From NCBI RefSeq assembly GCF_004363095.1, contig NZ_SNYO01000004.1, positions 62,001-126,000 on the forward strand: a stretch of 64,000 nucleotides of DNA. The letters run 5' to 3'. Positions 32,788 to 41,340 of this stretch are shown piece after piece. A program made the translations under genes and the position numbers. The notes beneath the pieces were generated by a model. That model made no database searches. It had not been told where the DNA came from and was given only the letters and a program-made list of their open reading frames with translations. This stretch comes from Actinomycetospora succinea. GTDB lineage: Bacteria; Actinomycetota; Actinomycetes; Mycobacteriales; Pseudonocardiaceae. Numbering within the stretch: position 1 is the first letter of the stretch; every line of letters starts with the position of its first letter.

Positions 32788-34035
32788 GTGCCTGCCCGTC
32801 TGGTCGCCGTCGTCACGGCGATCACCGCCCTGCTGCTCGCTGCCTGCGGCGGGTCCCCCACCGGCGCTGCGCCGCCGCCGTCGTACGACCCGCCGACCGG
32901 CTTCGGCGCACCCACCGGCAACCTCTTCGGCGGCTCCGGGACGCGGGTGTTCGGGCGCGACGCGGCGTCGCTGCCCGCCGCGCTGATCGGGACCGCGATC
33001 TGGGGCACCGACGGCGGGCGCGTGCTGCGCACCGACTCCACCGGCGCCGAGGTGCCCGGCCCCGCCGCCCCGGCGGGCCGCTACGCCGCAGGCAAGCCGG
33101 TGGCGACGCCCGACGGCGCCGTGCTGGTGGGGGCGTCGAGCGTCGTGCCCGGCTCCGGCACCACCCCGCCCGGCCTGGCCGTCGACCTCCTCGCGTTCGA
33201 CGCGCAGACCGGCGCCCTGCGCTGGAACGCCCCGACCCAGCTCCCGTGGGCCGACCGCCCGCCGGCGGTGGCGATGAAGGTCGCCGGCGTCGTCGCCGGG
33301 GTCGCCGTGCTGACCGCGAGCACCGACGCGCAGCGCACCGCGATCGGCGTCGACCTGACCTCGGGGCGCGTGCTGTGGACCGCGGACGGGGTCGCGGTCG
33401 ACGCGGTGCTCGCCGACGGGCCCGCGGGCGGGACCGCGCTCGGTGTCGCGACCGCCCCCGGCGAGAGCCGCGCCTACGCCGACTCGACGATCGTCGGCCT
33501 CGACGCCGTCACCGGGCTGCGCCGGTCCGCGCCGCCCGACGTGCTGCGCGCCCCGCAGATCACGCCCGCGGGCCCGGGCCTCGCGGTGGTCAGCGGCCGG
33601 ACGGGCGCGACGACCCTCGCCGCGCCGTCGGCGTCGCTGCGCTTCGTGGACGCGCGCGGCGCGACCGTGCGCACCGTCGACGTCGGGAACACCTACTCGC
33701 CCCCGCGCTGCGTCTGGGACGAGGCGGCCACGACGGTCTGCGGTGGCGACACCCGCGTCTTCGCGGTCGACGCGGGGACTGCGGCGCCGCTCTGGGAGCT
33801 CCCCGACCCGCGGGCCAACCGTGTCGCGCCGCGGATGACGACGGCGTGGCACGGCGCGGTCTACGGCACGACGGTCAACGGCCCCCTCGTCCTCGACGCC
33901 CGCACCGGCGCCGACCGCGAGACGCGGCCGGGCGCCGCTCCGGTGCTGGTCAACGCCTACCTCGGGCTCGGGGCGGAGACCTCCGGGGTGGCCGGGTTCG
34001 GCGGGGGCGCGACGATCACGCCGGCGGTCCGCTGA
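32788..34035 (+). CDS. PQQ-like beta-propeller lipoprotein
   Basis: The 415-residue protein has a lipoprotein signal ending LLLAACGG. After it come propeller repeats of the PQQ type: LLAFDAQTGALRWNAP, GVDLTSGRVLWTADG, VGLDAVTGLRR, FAVDAGTAAPLWELPD and LVLDARTGADRE. No enzyme residues are evident, so it may be a ligand-binding or scaffold protein on the outer membrane face. GTG 32788 gives the full signal peptide. Confidence 0.85.
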   Translation: MPARLVAVVTAITALLLAACGGSPTGAAPPPSYDPPTGFGAPTGNLFGGSGTRVFGRDAASLPAALIGTAIWGTDGGRVLRTDSTGAEVPGPAAPAGRYAAGKPVATPDGAVLVGASSVVPGSGTTPPGLAVDLLAFDAQTGALRWNAPTQLPWADRPPAVAMKVAGVVAGVAVLTASTDAQRTAIGVDLTSGRVLWTADGVAVDAVLADGPAGGTALGVATAPGESRAYADSTIVGLDAVTGLRRSAPPDVLRAPQITPAGPGLAVVSGRTGATTLAAPSASLRFVDARGATVRTVDVGNTYSPPRCVWDEAATTVCGGDTRVFAVDAGTAAPLWELPDPRANRVAPRMTTAWHGAVYGTTVNGPLVLDARTGADRETRPGAAPVLVNAYLGLGAETSGVAGFGGGATITPAVR

Positions 34036-34063
34036 GACCGGCGGACCCGGGGTAGCCCCGGGC

Positions 34064-34471
34064 ATGGGTGACTACGAGCACACGACCGATGTCCGCCGCC
34101 CGCCGGAGGAGGTCTTCGCCTACCTCGCCGACGTCGAGCACCTGCCCGAGTACTTCAGCGGGCTGGAGAAGGCGTGGAGCAACGGCGGCGAGGAGGTCGG
34201 CGTCGTCGCGAACGTCGAGGGGGAGCGCTACGAGGGCACGGCGTGGATGCACGCCGACCCGGACGCCAAGAGCCTGCGGTGGGGCGCGGAGCGCTCGAGC
34301 GGCTACCACGGCGAGCTGTTCGTGACGGGGATCGGCGACGAGGACTCGCGCGTCACCGTCACCCTGCACACCGAGCGCGCCGACGGCCCCGGCATCCGCG
34401 CCGGCCTCGAGCAGACGCTGGCCGACCTCAAGCGGATCCTCGACGGGTCGGGCACCGAGCGGGTCGGCTGA
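34064..34471 (+). CDS. SRPBCC-family (START-like) protein
   Basis: The 135-residue protein starts with the family pattern EHTTDVRRPPEEVFAYLADVEHLPEYF, and ends with a long C-terminal helix (AGLEQTLADLKRILDG). This helix-grip fold binds lipids or small hydrophobic ligands. No ligand can be named. A short CCGGGG/CCCCGG hairpin lies just before ATG 34064. It follows the propeller lipoprotein by 28 bases. Confidence 0.88.
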   Translation: MGDYEHTTDVRRPPEEVFAYLADVEHLPEYFSGLEKAWSNGGEEVGVVANVEGERYEGTAWMHADPDAKSLRWGAERSSGYHGELFVTGIGDEDSRVTVTLHTERADGPGIRAGLEQTLADLKRILDGSGTERVG

Positions 34472-34493
34472 TCCGGTGGGCTGAGCGGGTCGA

Positions 34494-34547
34494 GTGATCG
34501 CGGCGGCCGAACAGGGCGACTGAATCGTTCGACGTGGCGGCGATCAC
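34494..34547. promoter_or_regulatory. GTGATCGC...GCGATCAC inverted repeat
   Basis: The two 8-base arms (34494-34501, 34540-34547) are perfect and 38 bases apart, in the gap before the gene at 34598. They could be two operator half-sites. Confidence 0.3.
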
Positions 34548-34597
34548 GTCGCTCTGGCATCGTGAGTGATTCGGACAGCCCACTGGACGGAGAATCC

Positions 34598-35470
34598 GTG
34601 CGCCTCCCGTTCGGCCGCCGCCGTTCCACCACCAGCAGTGCGGCCGGCGGCGCCACCGCGCCGCCACGGGCCACCACCACGGCTCGCCACGTGCCCGGTC
34701 CCGACGTCATGGTCGGCATGGAGTACCTCGACCTGCCCGCCCGCGAGCCGGTCCGCATCCCCGCCCCGGAGGTCGCCGTCTGCGGCATCGACCCGCAGGT
34801 CCCCGGCACGCCGGCGGTGCCGCGCCTGCACGTCGTCGTCGGTGACGACGGCCCGCGCCCCGACTCGGTCTCCGAGCTGCTCGAACGGGCCGGCGGGGCG
34901 GGCGGCGTCCGGGTCCGCCGGCTGACCGTCGACGTCCGCGGCCTGCGCGACGTGCTCGAGAGCCGCGGCGGCTGGAACCTGCTCGCCGCGCTCGTGCGCG
35001 AGCCGTCCGACCGGGTCACCAACGCGGTGTTCCGCGCGACGATGGCGGGCCCCGCGCCCGACGGCCCCGGGCCGGTCGGCGCGGTGCTCGAGGACGGCGA
35101 CGTCGACGTCGAGGTCTGCGTGGTCGGCGAGGGCGACACGGTCGCCGGGCGCTGCCGGCGCGAGCTCGGTCGCGGGCGCCTGTCGCTGACGACCTTCCTC
35201 GCCGAGTCCGAGCGCCTCACGCGCCGGCTCGCCGAGGCCCTCGCTCGCCCGCGCGACCGCGGCACGCGGCGCTCGTTCGAGCAGGCGCTGGGTGACGTGC
35301 TCGCCGACGCGCCGCTGTCCGAGCTGCTCGGACGCCACCGCGAGGCGCCCTACTGCTCGGTGCCCGGCACGTGGGCGACGCCCCCGACGCCGGCCACCCC
35401 GGCGCCCCGGCGCAGCGACCTGTCCGAGCAGGTCGAGGCGTCGGCGACGCTCGAAGAGGCGGCCCGGTAG
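34598..35470 (+). CDS. Hypothetical protein with disordered N-terminus and mixed alpha/beta core
   Basis: The 290-residue protein is unrecognised. Residues 1-35 are Ser/Thr/Ala-rich. The centre has beta strands typical of a folded domain (RLHVVVGDDGPRPDSVSELLE, VRVRRLTVDVRGLRDVLE, DVDVEVCVVGEGDTVAG). The C-terminus is helical and ends EASATLEEAAR. GTG 34598 follows GGACGGAGAATCC, which is better than GTG 34562. It is convergent with the universal stress protein gene with a two-base gap. Confidence 0.7.
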   Translation: MRLPFGRRRSTTSSAAGGATAPPRATTTARHVPGPDVMVGMEYLDLPAREPVRIPAPEVAVCGIDPQVPGTPAVPRLHVVVGDDGPRPDSVSELLERAGGAGGVRVRRLTVDVRGLRDVLESRGGWNLLAALVREPSDRVTNAVFRATMAGPAPDGPGPVGAVLEDGDVDVEVCVVGEGDTVAGRCRRELGRGRLSLTTFLAESERLTRRLAEALARPRDRGTRRSFEQALGDVLADAPLSELLGRHREAPYCSVPGTWATPPTPATPAPRRSDLSEQVEASATLEEAAR

Positions 35471-35472
35471 TC

Positions 35473-35931
35473 CTAGGTCGTGTGGACGATCAGCACGTCG
35501 GTCGGCGAGCGGCGCGAGACCTCCGCGGGCACCGAGCCGAGCAGGCGCCCGGCGAAGCTCGCGAGGCCCTTGTTGCCCACGACGACGAGGTCGGCGTGGT
35601 GCAGCTCGACCTTGTCGCAGATCGCCTGCACCGGCTCGCCCTCGACGGCGACGGTGTTGACCTCGTCGACGCCGGCGCGGCGGGCGACGTCACGGGCGTC
35701 GCGCAGCTTCTCCTCGGCCGGGTTCGACCCGATGATCTTGTACGCCTCGTCGCCCAGCGCGCGCTCCGCCTCGGCCCGGTCGCGGGTGTCGCTGCGGCCG
35801 CCGCGCTCGTACGCGCAGATGATGAGGAGCTTCGCCCCCGCGTCCGCGGCGATCGCCGCGGCCCGCGTGACGGCCGCGGTGGCCGAGGAGGAGCCGTCCG
35901 TGCCCACCGCCACCAGCTTGTAGTCGCTCAC
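35473..35931 (-). CDS. Universal stress protein, UspA family
   Basis: The 152-residue protein has the Usp start VAVGTDGSSSATAAVTRAA and the ATP-binding end VVVGNKGLASFAGRLLGSVPAEVSRRSPTDVLIV, with G-2X-G-9X-G(S). It probably binds ATP and acts in stress survival. GTG 35931 has TAGGGT six bases upstream and no ribosome site, so the transcript is likely leaderless. Confidence 0.93.
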   Translation of the reverse strand: MSDYKLVAVGTDGSSSATAAVTRAAAIAADAGAKLLIICAYERGGRSDTRDRAEAERALGDEAYKIIGSNPAEEKLRDARDVARRAGVDEVNTVAVEGEPVQAICDKVELHHADLVVVGNKGLASFAGRLLGSVPAEVSRRSPTDVLIVHTT

Positions 35932-35937
35932 GGCGGC

Positions 35938-35943
35938 ACCCTA
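35938..35943 (-). promoter_or_regulatory. -10 element for a leaderless universal stress protein transcript
   Basis: On the minus strand TAGGGT lies six bases before GTG 35931. Confidence 0.4.
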
Positions 35944-36116
35944 GGTGGAGCCGCCGCGCCACGACGGTGTGGGGGCTCACCGGTGACCCGGGGTCGCCGC
36001 GCGGGGGGAGATCGGACAGACTGTGCGCGAGCGCCCGACCGGGCGGTGCCGTCGCGCTGCCGGTCCGCGGTGCCCGCGACGCAGGACGACGACCCGAACA
36101 GGCGGTGCAGCCGGCG

Positions 36117-36620
36117 ATGACCCTGGCGAGTGGCTACTTCGTGCTCACCCCGATCTGGCACGAGATCGTGATCGGGCTGATCGCGTTCGGCGCGCTCTTC
36201 TTCGTCCTCTCCAAGGTCCTGCTGCCGCGTCTGGAGAAGGTCTACGCCGAGCGCCACGACCGGATCGAGGGTGGCTTCGAGCGTGCCGAGCAGGCCCGCG
36301 CCGAGGCCAAGCGCGTCCAGACGGAGTACCGCACCCGCATCGGCGAGGCCCGCGACGAGGCCGCGCGCATCCGCGACGCCGCCCGCGAGGAGGGTCAGCG
36401 CCGCCACGACGAGGTGCTGGCGAACGCCCGCGAGGAGTCGGCGGGCATGGTCAGCCAGGGCCGCGAGGAGCTGGCGACCCAGCGCTCCTCGGTCGCCTCG
36501 GACCTGCAGCCCGACGTCGCCCGCCTCTCGCGCCGGCTCGCCGGCCGGATGCTGGGCCGCGAGATCGGTGACGACGAGTACCGCCAGGTCGTCGACGAGT
36601 ACCAGACGCAGCGGGTCTAG
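36117..36620 (+). CDS. Orphan ATP synthase F0 subunit b-like protein
   Basis: The 167-residue protein has an N-terminal membrane helix (HEIVIGLIAFGALFFVLSKVLLP) and LEKVYAERHDRIEGGFERAEQARAEA, a close match to the b-subunit stalk. A long coiled coil of charged residues and a C-terminal part LSRRLAGRMLGREIGDDEYRQVVDEY follow. No other ATP synthase gene is nearby, so this is a lone paralogue. It may have been recruited as a membrane coiled-coil protein. ATG 36117 has only a weak ribosome site. Confidence 0.85.
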   Translation: MTLASGYFVLTPIWHEIVIGLIAFGALFFVLSKVLLPRLEKVYAERHDRIEGGFERAEQARAEAKRVQTEYRTRIGEARDEAARIRDAAREEGQRRHDEVLANAREESAGMVSQGREELATQRSSVASDLQPDVARLSRRLAGRMLGREIGDDEYRQVVDEYQTQRV

Positions 36621-36782
36621 TCCCCGCCGCGAGAACCGGACTCCGCGGACATCACGTCCGCGTGAGGTCACGGCCAGATCACGATTGCTGCGTGTCGCGC
36701 ACGACGAGGCCTCGCGTCGGTAACGACCTCGCCCGATTCCCGATGAGTGCCCGAGAACACACCGGGCGAACGGGGCAGGCGC

Positions 36783-37193
36783 ATGGGCGAGCGGGCGGAT
36801 GGGAGCGGCACGGCGAGCACGGTGCGTGGTCGCGGTGGGACCCGGCTCGTCGGCCGTCTCCTCGTGGTCGCGGCCCTCGCGGTCGGCGGCCTCCTCGGCA
36901 GCGCCGAGCTGCCCGACCCCGGTCCCGCCCTCGCCGCAGACCCGGTGCCGGCCCCGGCGCCCGTCCCCTACGGCGGGGCGCTGGACAACCCCGACCCGGG
37001 CGGCTCGTTCGACGACTCGCAGGTCCTCGAGGTCGCGATGCTCGGCCTCGGGGCGCTGAACGGCCTGGCGTTCGCCGCCGTCGTCATCGTCAGCCGGTTC
37101 CGCGGCAGCTCGGCCGCCGAGACCCGGCGCGCGCTCATGACGCGGACCACCGCCGGCGTGCCGTCCGGCCCGCGCCGCCGAGGCGCCCACTGA
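36783..37193 (+). CDS. Small membrane protein with signal-type N-terminus and C-terminal helix
   Basis: The 136-residue protein has a basic start, a hydrophobic segment (LVGRLLVVAALAVGGLLGS) with a possible signal-peptidase site near ALAADP, a Pro-rich outside stretch, and a second helix (VAMLGLGALNGLAFAAVVIVSRF) with a basic tail. It is unrecognised. ATG 36783 follows GGGGCAGGCGC. Confidence 0.65.
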   Translation: MGERADGSGTASTVRGRGGTRLVGRLLVVAALAVGGLLGSAELPDPGPALAADPVPAPAPVPYGGALDNPDPGGSFDDSQVLEVAMLGLGALNGLAFAAVVIVSRFRGSSAAETRRALMTRTTAGVPSGPRRRGAH

Positions 37194-37460
37194 CCGTCGG
37201 TCAGCGGCGCACCGACCACGTCCGTACCCTGCGTACCGCGCCGTCTACGTCCAGGCGGCCGATCCGGTGGCGCTCATCGGCGCTGATTCCTGCTGGTAAC
37301 CGGCCTACCGGGTGAAGGAGATCCCCCGAACGGGCTGTTCCGTGAGCCGTCTGCAACGCGTCACGCTGGCAGGGACGATCCACCGGGTGACCCTGTGTCG
37401 CCGTTCCGACGCCCTCGGCGTCCCCGGTGGCGTCACGCCCCCGCCCGTGAAGGAGCGCCG

Positions 37461-38315
37461 TTGTCGACCGACGCCGCGACCCCCGAGACACCCGTGCCAC
37501 CCGATCCCGACGGGGTGACCGACGGGTCAGCGGTCGACGGCTCCCCGTCGGACGACGCGCCGTCCGACGAGACCGCGACCAGCACCACCACGCCGGCCGG
37601 CACTCCCGCCACCCCGGCCGCACCGTCCGTGGAGGACGAGGAGAGCGCCGGGGACGCCGCCGAGGACGAGACCGACGCCGCCGACGACCCGGCCGCCGGC
37701 GACCCGGCCGACGACGACCCGGCCGCCGAGGAGCCCGAGCCTCCCGTCGTCGCGCACGTCCCGGCCCAGGCCGCGCCCGTGCACGAGACGACGCGCGGCA
37801 CCGCCGGGCCCGGTCCCGTGCCCGACGACGCCGGCGGCCGGCTCACCGCCCGCCTGCGCGAGGCGCGTGCCCGGCTCCAGCCGGAGCAGACCGTGATCCC
37901 GGCGCCGCGCACGCCCGAGGGCGTCGTGCCGCCGGCCCCGTTCCGCCGGGCGGGACCGCCGCCGGCCGACCTCCTGCGCGCCGTCGACGAGCTCGCGGCG
38001 CAGCTCGTCGAGGTCGAGGACGCGGGCGGGCAGGACGCGTCCCCCGAGCGCCGGGCCCTGCTGCGCGCGCTCGACCGGTCCGCGGCCGGCGTGCCCGACG
38101 GCGGGTGGTCGGGCGAGGACCGTGTCGACGCCGAGGCGCTGGCCGGCGCGTCCGACCTCGCGGTGACCCTGCACGACGCGGCGGCCTCGCTGGTCGAGCG
38201 GCTCGACGCCGAGGAGCGCACCGGCTCCGCGGTCGAGGTGGACGCCGTGGCCACGGCGCTGCAGGTCGCGCGCATGGTGCTCGACCTGGAGGGGTTCGCC
38301 CGGCACGGCCGCTGA
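37461..38315 (+). CDS. Hypothetical acidic protein with helical C-terminus (TTG start)
   Basis: The 284-residue protein has a 120-residue acidic, Pro/Thr/Ala-rich disordered start, a Pro-rich middle, and a helical C-terminal region (LRAVDELAAQLVEVEDAG, LAVTLHDAAASLVERLDAEE, ALQVARMVLDLEGFARHG). There is no membrane segment. TTG 37461 is chosen because AAGGAG lies six bases upstream and no ATG or GTG in frame is as well placed. Function is unknown. Confidence 0.65.
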   Translation: MSTDAATPETPVPPDPDGVTDGSAVDGSPSDDAPSDETATSTTTPAGTPATPAAPSVEDEESAGDAAEDETDAADDPAAGDPADDDPAAEEPEPPVVAHVPAQAAPVHETTRGTAGPGPVPDDAGGRLTARLREARARLQPEQTVIPAPRTPEGVVPPAPFRRAGPPPADLLRAVDELAAQLVEVEDAGGQDASPERRALLRALDRSAAGVPDGGWSGEDRVDAEALAGASDLAVTLHDAAASLVERLDAEERTGSAVEVDAVATALQVARMVLDLEGFARHGR

Positions 38316-38341
38316 TCCGCCGCGGTGCGAGCATCGCCGCC

Positions 38342-39271
38342 GTGGCGAGCGTCGCGGTGGTGGGTGCAGGGGCGATCGGGGGCGTGCTCGCGGCCCTGGC
38401 GGCCGACCGGGGCCACGAGGTCACGGTGTGCGTGCGCACGCCGTTCGACGTCCTGACGGTCACCACCGACGGCGTCGAGCGCACGGTGCCCGTCACCGTC
38501 GCCACCGACCCGGCCGGGGTGGCGCCCGCCGACTGGGTGCTGCTGGCCACGAAGGCGCAGGACACGGCGTCGGCGGCGGGGTGGCTGCGCGCGCTGACGG
38601 ACCCGGGGGAGACGCCGCGGAGCGGAGCCCGACGTGTCGGGGGCAGCGTCGTCGTGGTGGCCCAGAACGGCATCGACCACGCCGCGCGCGTCGAGGGCCT
38701 CGTCGACCCGGCGGCGACGGTGCTCCCGGCGTCGGTGCGGCTCGGGGCGGAGGCAGTCGCGCCGGGGCGGATCGTGCACCACAGCTTCGCCCAGCTCACG
38801 GTCCCGGCCGGCGACGCGGCACGGGGCCTCGCGGACCTCTACGCGGACAGCGGCCTCGCCGTCGTCGCCGTCGACGACTTCACGACCGTGCTGTGGCGCA
38901 AGCTGCTGAGCAACGCCGTCGCCAACCCGATCACCGCGCTGACGGGCCGGCGCAACGCCGTGCTCGCGGAGCCGGCGACCCGCGCGCTGGTCGTCGACCT
39001 GGCGCGCGAGGTGACGGCCGTCGGGCGCTCGGTGGGCGCCGCGCTGACCGACGAGGACGTCGACGGCCTCGTCGCGCTCTACGACGGCATGGTCCCGGAC
39101 CTCGGCACCTCGATGCTCTACGACCGCCTCGCCGGACGCCCGCTCGAGCACGAGTACCTCACCGGCGCGGTCGTCGCGACGGGGCGGCGCACCGGCGTGC
39201 CGACCCCCCTGAACGGCGCCGTCCTCGCCCTCCTTCGGGGGGTCCGCGGGCCGAACGAGCAGGTCACATGA
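38342..39271 (+). CDS. 2-dehydropantoate 2-reductase-like oxidoreductase (PanE/ApbA family)
   Basis: The 309-residue protein has the NADP site VAVVGAGAIGGVLAALAADRGHEV, the central VLLATKAQDTASA, the catalytic Lys in LWRKLLSNAVANPITALTG, and Asn/Ser/Glu in the C-terminal PLEHEYLTGAVVATGRR. PanE reduces ketopantoate for pantothenate synthesis, but many actinobacterial paralogues act on other keto acids. GTG 38342 begins the Rossmann strand. It follows the acidic hypothetical gene by 26 bases. Confidence 0.9.
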   Translation: MASVAVVGAGAIGGVLAALAADRGHEVTVCVRTPFDVLTVTTDGVERTVPVTVATDPAGVAPADWVLLATKAQDTASAAGWLRALTDPGETPRSGARRVGGSVVVVAQNGIDHAARVEGLVDPAATVLPASVRLGAEAVAPGRIVHHSFAQLTVPAGDAARGLADLYADSGLAVVAVDDFTTVLWRKLLSNAVANPITALTGRRNAVLAEPATRALVVDLAREVTAVGRSVGAALTDEDVDGLVALYDGMVPDLGTSMLYDRLAGRPLEHEYLTGAVVATGRRTGVPTPLNGAVLALLRGVRGPNEQVT

Positions 39272-39316
39272 TCTGACGGCTCGCGGAGACGGCCGCCGAC
39301 TGCGACGATCGGCCGT

Positions 39317-40438
39317 ATGAACGGTCGGGGAGACGGGGCTCCGCGGCGCTTCCGGCTCCTGTTCGTCTGCACCGGGAACATCTGCCGGTCGCCGTTCGCG
39401 CGGTTCCACGCCCGCGCGCTGCTCGAGATGCGGCTCGGGCCGCGGTGGGCGTCGTGGTTCGACGTGGCCAGCGGCGGCACCGGCGCGGTCGTCGGCGCGG
39501 AGATGCACCCGCTGTCCCGCGCGCAGCTCGGCCCGCTGGCCGGCCACCCCGACGTGGCCGCGTTCCGGGCCCGCCAGCTCCCCGCCCGCGACGTCGAGCT
39601 CGCCGACCTCGTGCTCACCGTCAGCCGCTCGCACCGCTCGGCCGTGCTCGAGCTGGAGCCGCGCGCGCTGCGCAGCACGTTCACGATGCGCGAGTTCGCG
39701 CGCCTGCTCGAGGGTGTCGACCACGCCGCCCTGCCCGCCGACCCGCGGGAACGCGCGCACGCCCTCGTCGCCGCCGCCCTCGCCGAGCGAGGTCAGGGCG
39801 CGCCGGTGGAGGCGGAGGACGACGCCATCCCCGACCCCGTGCAGGGCGAGGTCGACGCCCATGTCGAGGCCGCCCAGAAGATGCACGCGGCGATCCGGCC
39901 GCTGGTCGACGCGATCGGCGCGGCGGTGCCGTGGCCGTCGCGGGCCCCTCGCCGGCCCGGGCCCCTGCCCGGACCGCCCGGACCGCGACCCGGGTTCCCG
40001 CCGCACGGGATGCCCCCGCACGGGATGCCCCCGCACGGCATGCCCGCGCGGGGCCCGGCGCCCGTCGGCGGCCCGCCGATGCCCCCGCCGCCCGGCGCGC
40101 CGCCCGGGCCCCCACCCGGACCGCCGTTCGGGCCCCCGATGCCGCCGGCGGGTCCTCCGGGACCGCCGCACGGCGCGCACCCCGCGGGACCCCCGCCGGG
40201 CGCCGCGCCCGGGGCGGCGCCGCTGCCCGCGCAGACCGGCGCGCGCCGCCCGTCGATCACCGCCGACCCGCTCTCGCCGCCGACCCCGGACGAGCGCGAC
40301 GGGCTCGAGGCGCCCGCCGACGCCGAGCGGGACGGGACCCCGTCGCACGGCAACGGCAACGGGAACGGCCGGCGGCACGCGCGTCACGACGACGAGCTCC
40401 CGGACCGGGAACCGTCGGTGCCGCGCGCGGGGCGCTGA
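39317..40438 (+). CDS. Low-molecular-weight phosphatase-like protein with long Pro-rich tail
   Basis: The first 190 residues form a low-molecular-weight protein tyrosine phosphatase or Wzb-type domain. The P-loop FVCTGNICRSPFAR carries the nucleophilic Cys and Arg, and DDAIPDPVQG supplies the general-acid Asp. A 150-residue tail is made of Pro/Gly-rich units, among them three PPHGM repeats, and ends in a basic stretch. Such phosphatases usually have about 150 residues, so the tail is an addition. It may dephosphorylate Tyr-phosphorylated proteins. No partner Tyr kinase is in the window. Confidence 0.87.
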   Translation: MNGRGDGAPRRFRLLFVCTGNICRSPFARFHARALLEMRLGPRWASWFDVASGGTGAVVGAEMHPLSRAQLGPLAGHPDVAAFRARQLPARDVELADLVLTVSRSHRSAVLELEPRALRSTFTMREFARLLEGVDHAALPADPRERAHALVAAALAERGQGAPVEAEDDAIPDPVQGEVDAHVEAAQKMHAAIRPLVDAIGAAVPWPSRAPRRPGPLPGPPGPRPGFPPHGMPPHGMPPHGMPARGPAPVGGPPMPPPPGAPPGPPPGPPFGPPMPPAGPPGPPHGAHPAGPPPGAAPGAAPLPAQTGARRPSITADPLSPPTPDERDGLEAPADAERDGTPSHGNGNGNGRRHARHDDELPDREPSVPRAGR

Positions 40439-40447
40439 GCGGGAGTC

Positions 40448-40963
40448 CTAGTCCGACCAACCCGCCGCGTGCCGCGCGAGCGCGCGGCGCACCCGGGCGC
40501 CGGGGCGCGTGCCCGTGCCCTGGCCGGGAGCGAGCAGGGGCCGCCACACGGTCCAGGAGTCCATCTCGCCGGAGGTGACCGGCCGGCCGGCCGCGGCGCG
40601 CTCGACGAGGTCGCCGCACGGCGCGACGGCTCCGGAGGGCCGGACCACGCACACGCGGAGACGTTCGCCGCCCGCGGTGAGGCGCAGGCCCGAACGCGAC
40701 GAGCGCGGGGCGTCGAGGTCCAGCTCGGCCGGCGTCCCCACGAACAGCACGCCGCGCGTGGACTCGAAGCTGAGCCGCCCGTCGTGCAGGCGCAGCACGC
40801 CCGGCACGTGGGTGATCTCGCGGACGATCCACGCGAGACCGGCGACGTCGGCGCCCGGGGCGTCGACGAGCGTGGTGCCGTGTGCGGTGGACGGAGAGCC
40901 TGTCGCGGCCCGTGGGGCGGGCACGGCGGCGATCGACGACGAGGTGGTCGGTGACAGAGCCAT
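40448..40963 (-). CDS. Hypothetical protein with beta-rich core
   Basis: The 171-residue protein has a flexible Ser/Ala start. A beta-rich core (VPGVLRLHDGRLSFESTRGVLFVGTPAELDLDAP, LRLTAGGERLRVCVV) resembles a PH-like or lipid-binding barrel, and a basic C-terminus follows. The PH-like reading is a guess from strand spacing. ATG 40963 follows GGGAGGAGG. It is convergent with the phosphatase gene with a nine-base gap. Confidence 0.65.
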   Translation of the reverse strand: MALSPTTSSSIAAVPAPRAATGSPSTAHGTTLVDAPGADVAGLAWIVREITHVPGVLRLHDGRLSFESTRGVLFVGTPAELDLDAPRSSRSGLRLTAGGERLRVCVVRPSGAVAPCGDLVERAAAGRPVTSGEMDSWTVWRPLLAPGQGTGTRPGARVRRALARHAAGWSD

Positions 40964-41340
40964 CGTGACCTCCTCCCGGATGTTGCGGTGTCGTGACCTG
41001 ACCTACACCCAACGCGCGAGGTCCCTCGGGTGTCATGCTCCGGCCGGGCGAGGCACGGTGGGCAAAGGGGTGATCCCGCGCTCCCGGCGCTCCGACGGCG
41101 GAGCGTGCACGCGCCCATCGCTCCGACCGGGCGACGAGATCCCCCGGACGGCCGCCCGGAAGTGCCCCGCGTGACCGATCGCTGGCATGCTGCGCCGCGT
41201 CGGGCGCAGCGCCGCGGTCCACGGACGGATGGCGCTCGCCCGATGACCGTCCGGGCCACCTCTCCGCGCCGGTCGACCACTACCGTGTGCAGCCATCGGG
41301 GAGCGGAACGCTCTCGTCGACGACTTCGAAGGAACAGAGC
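40964..41340. other. Divergent intergenic region with competing hairpins
   Basis: No gene is supported. The segment 41088-41125 contains CGCTCCG, CGGAGCG and CGCTCCG in order, so the middle element can pair with either neighbour. The rest shows no clear motif apart from ribosome sites at each end. Confidence 0.5.
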
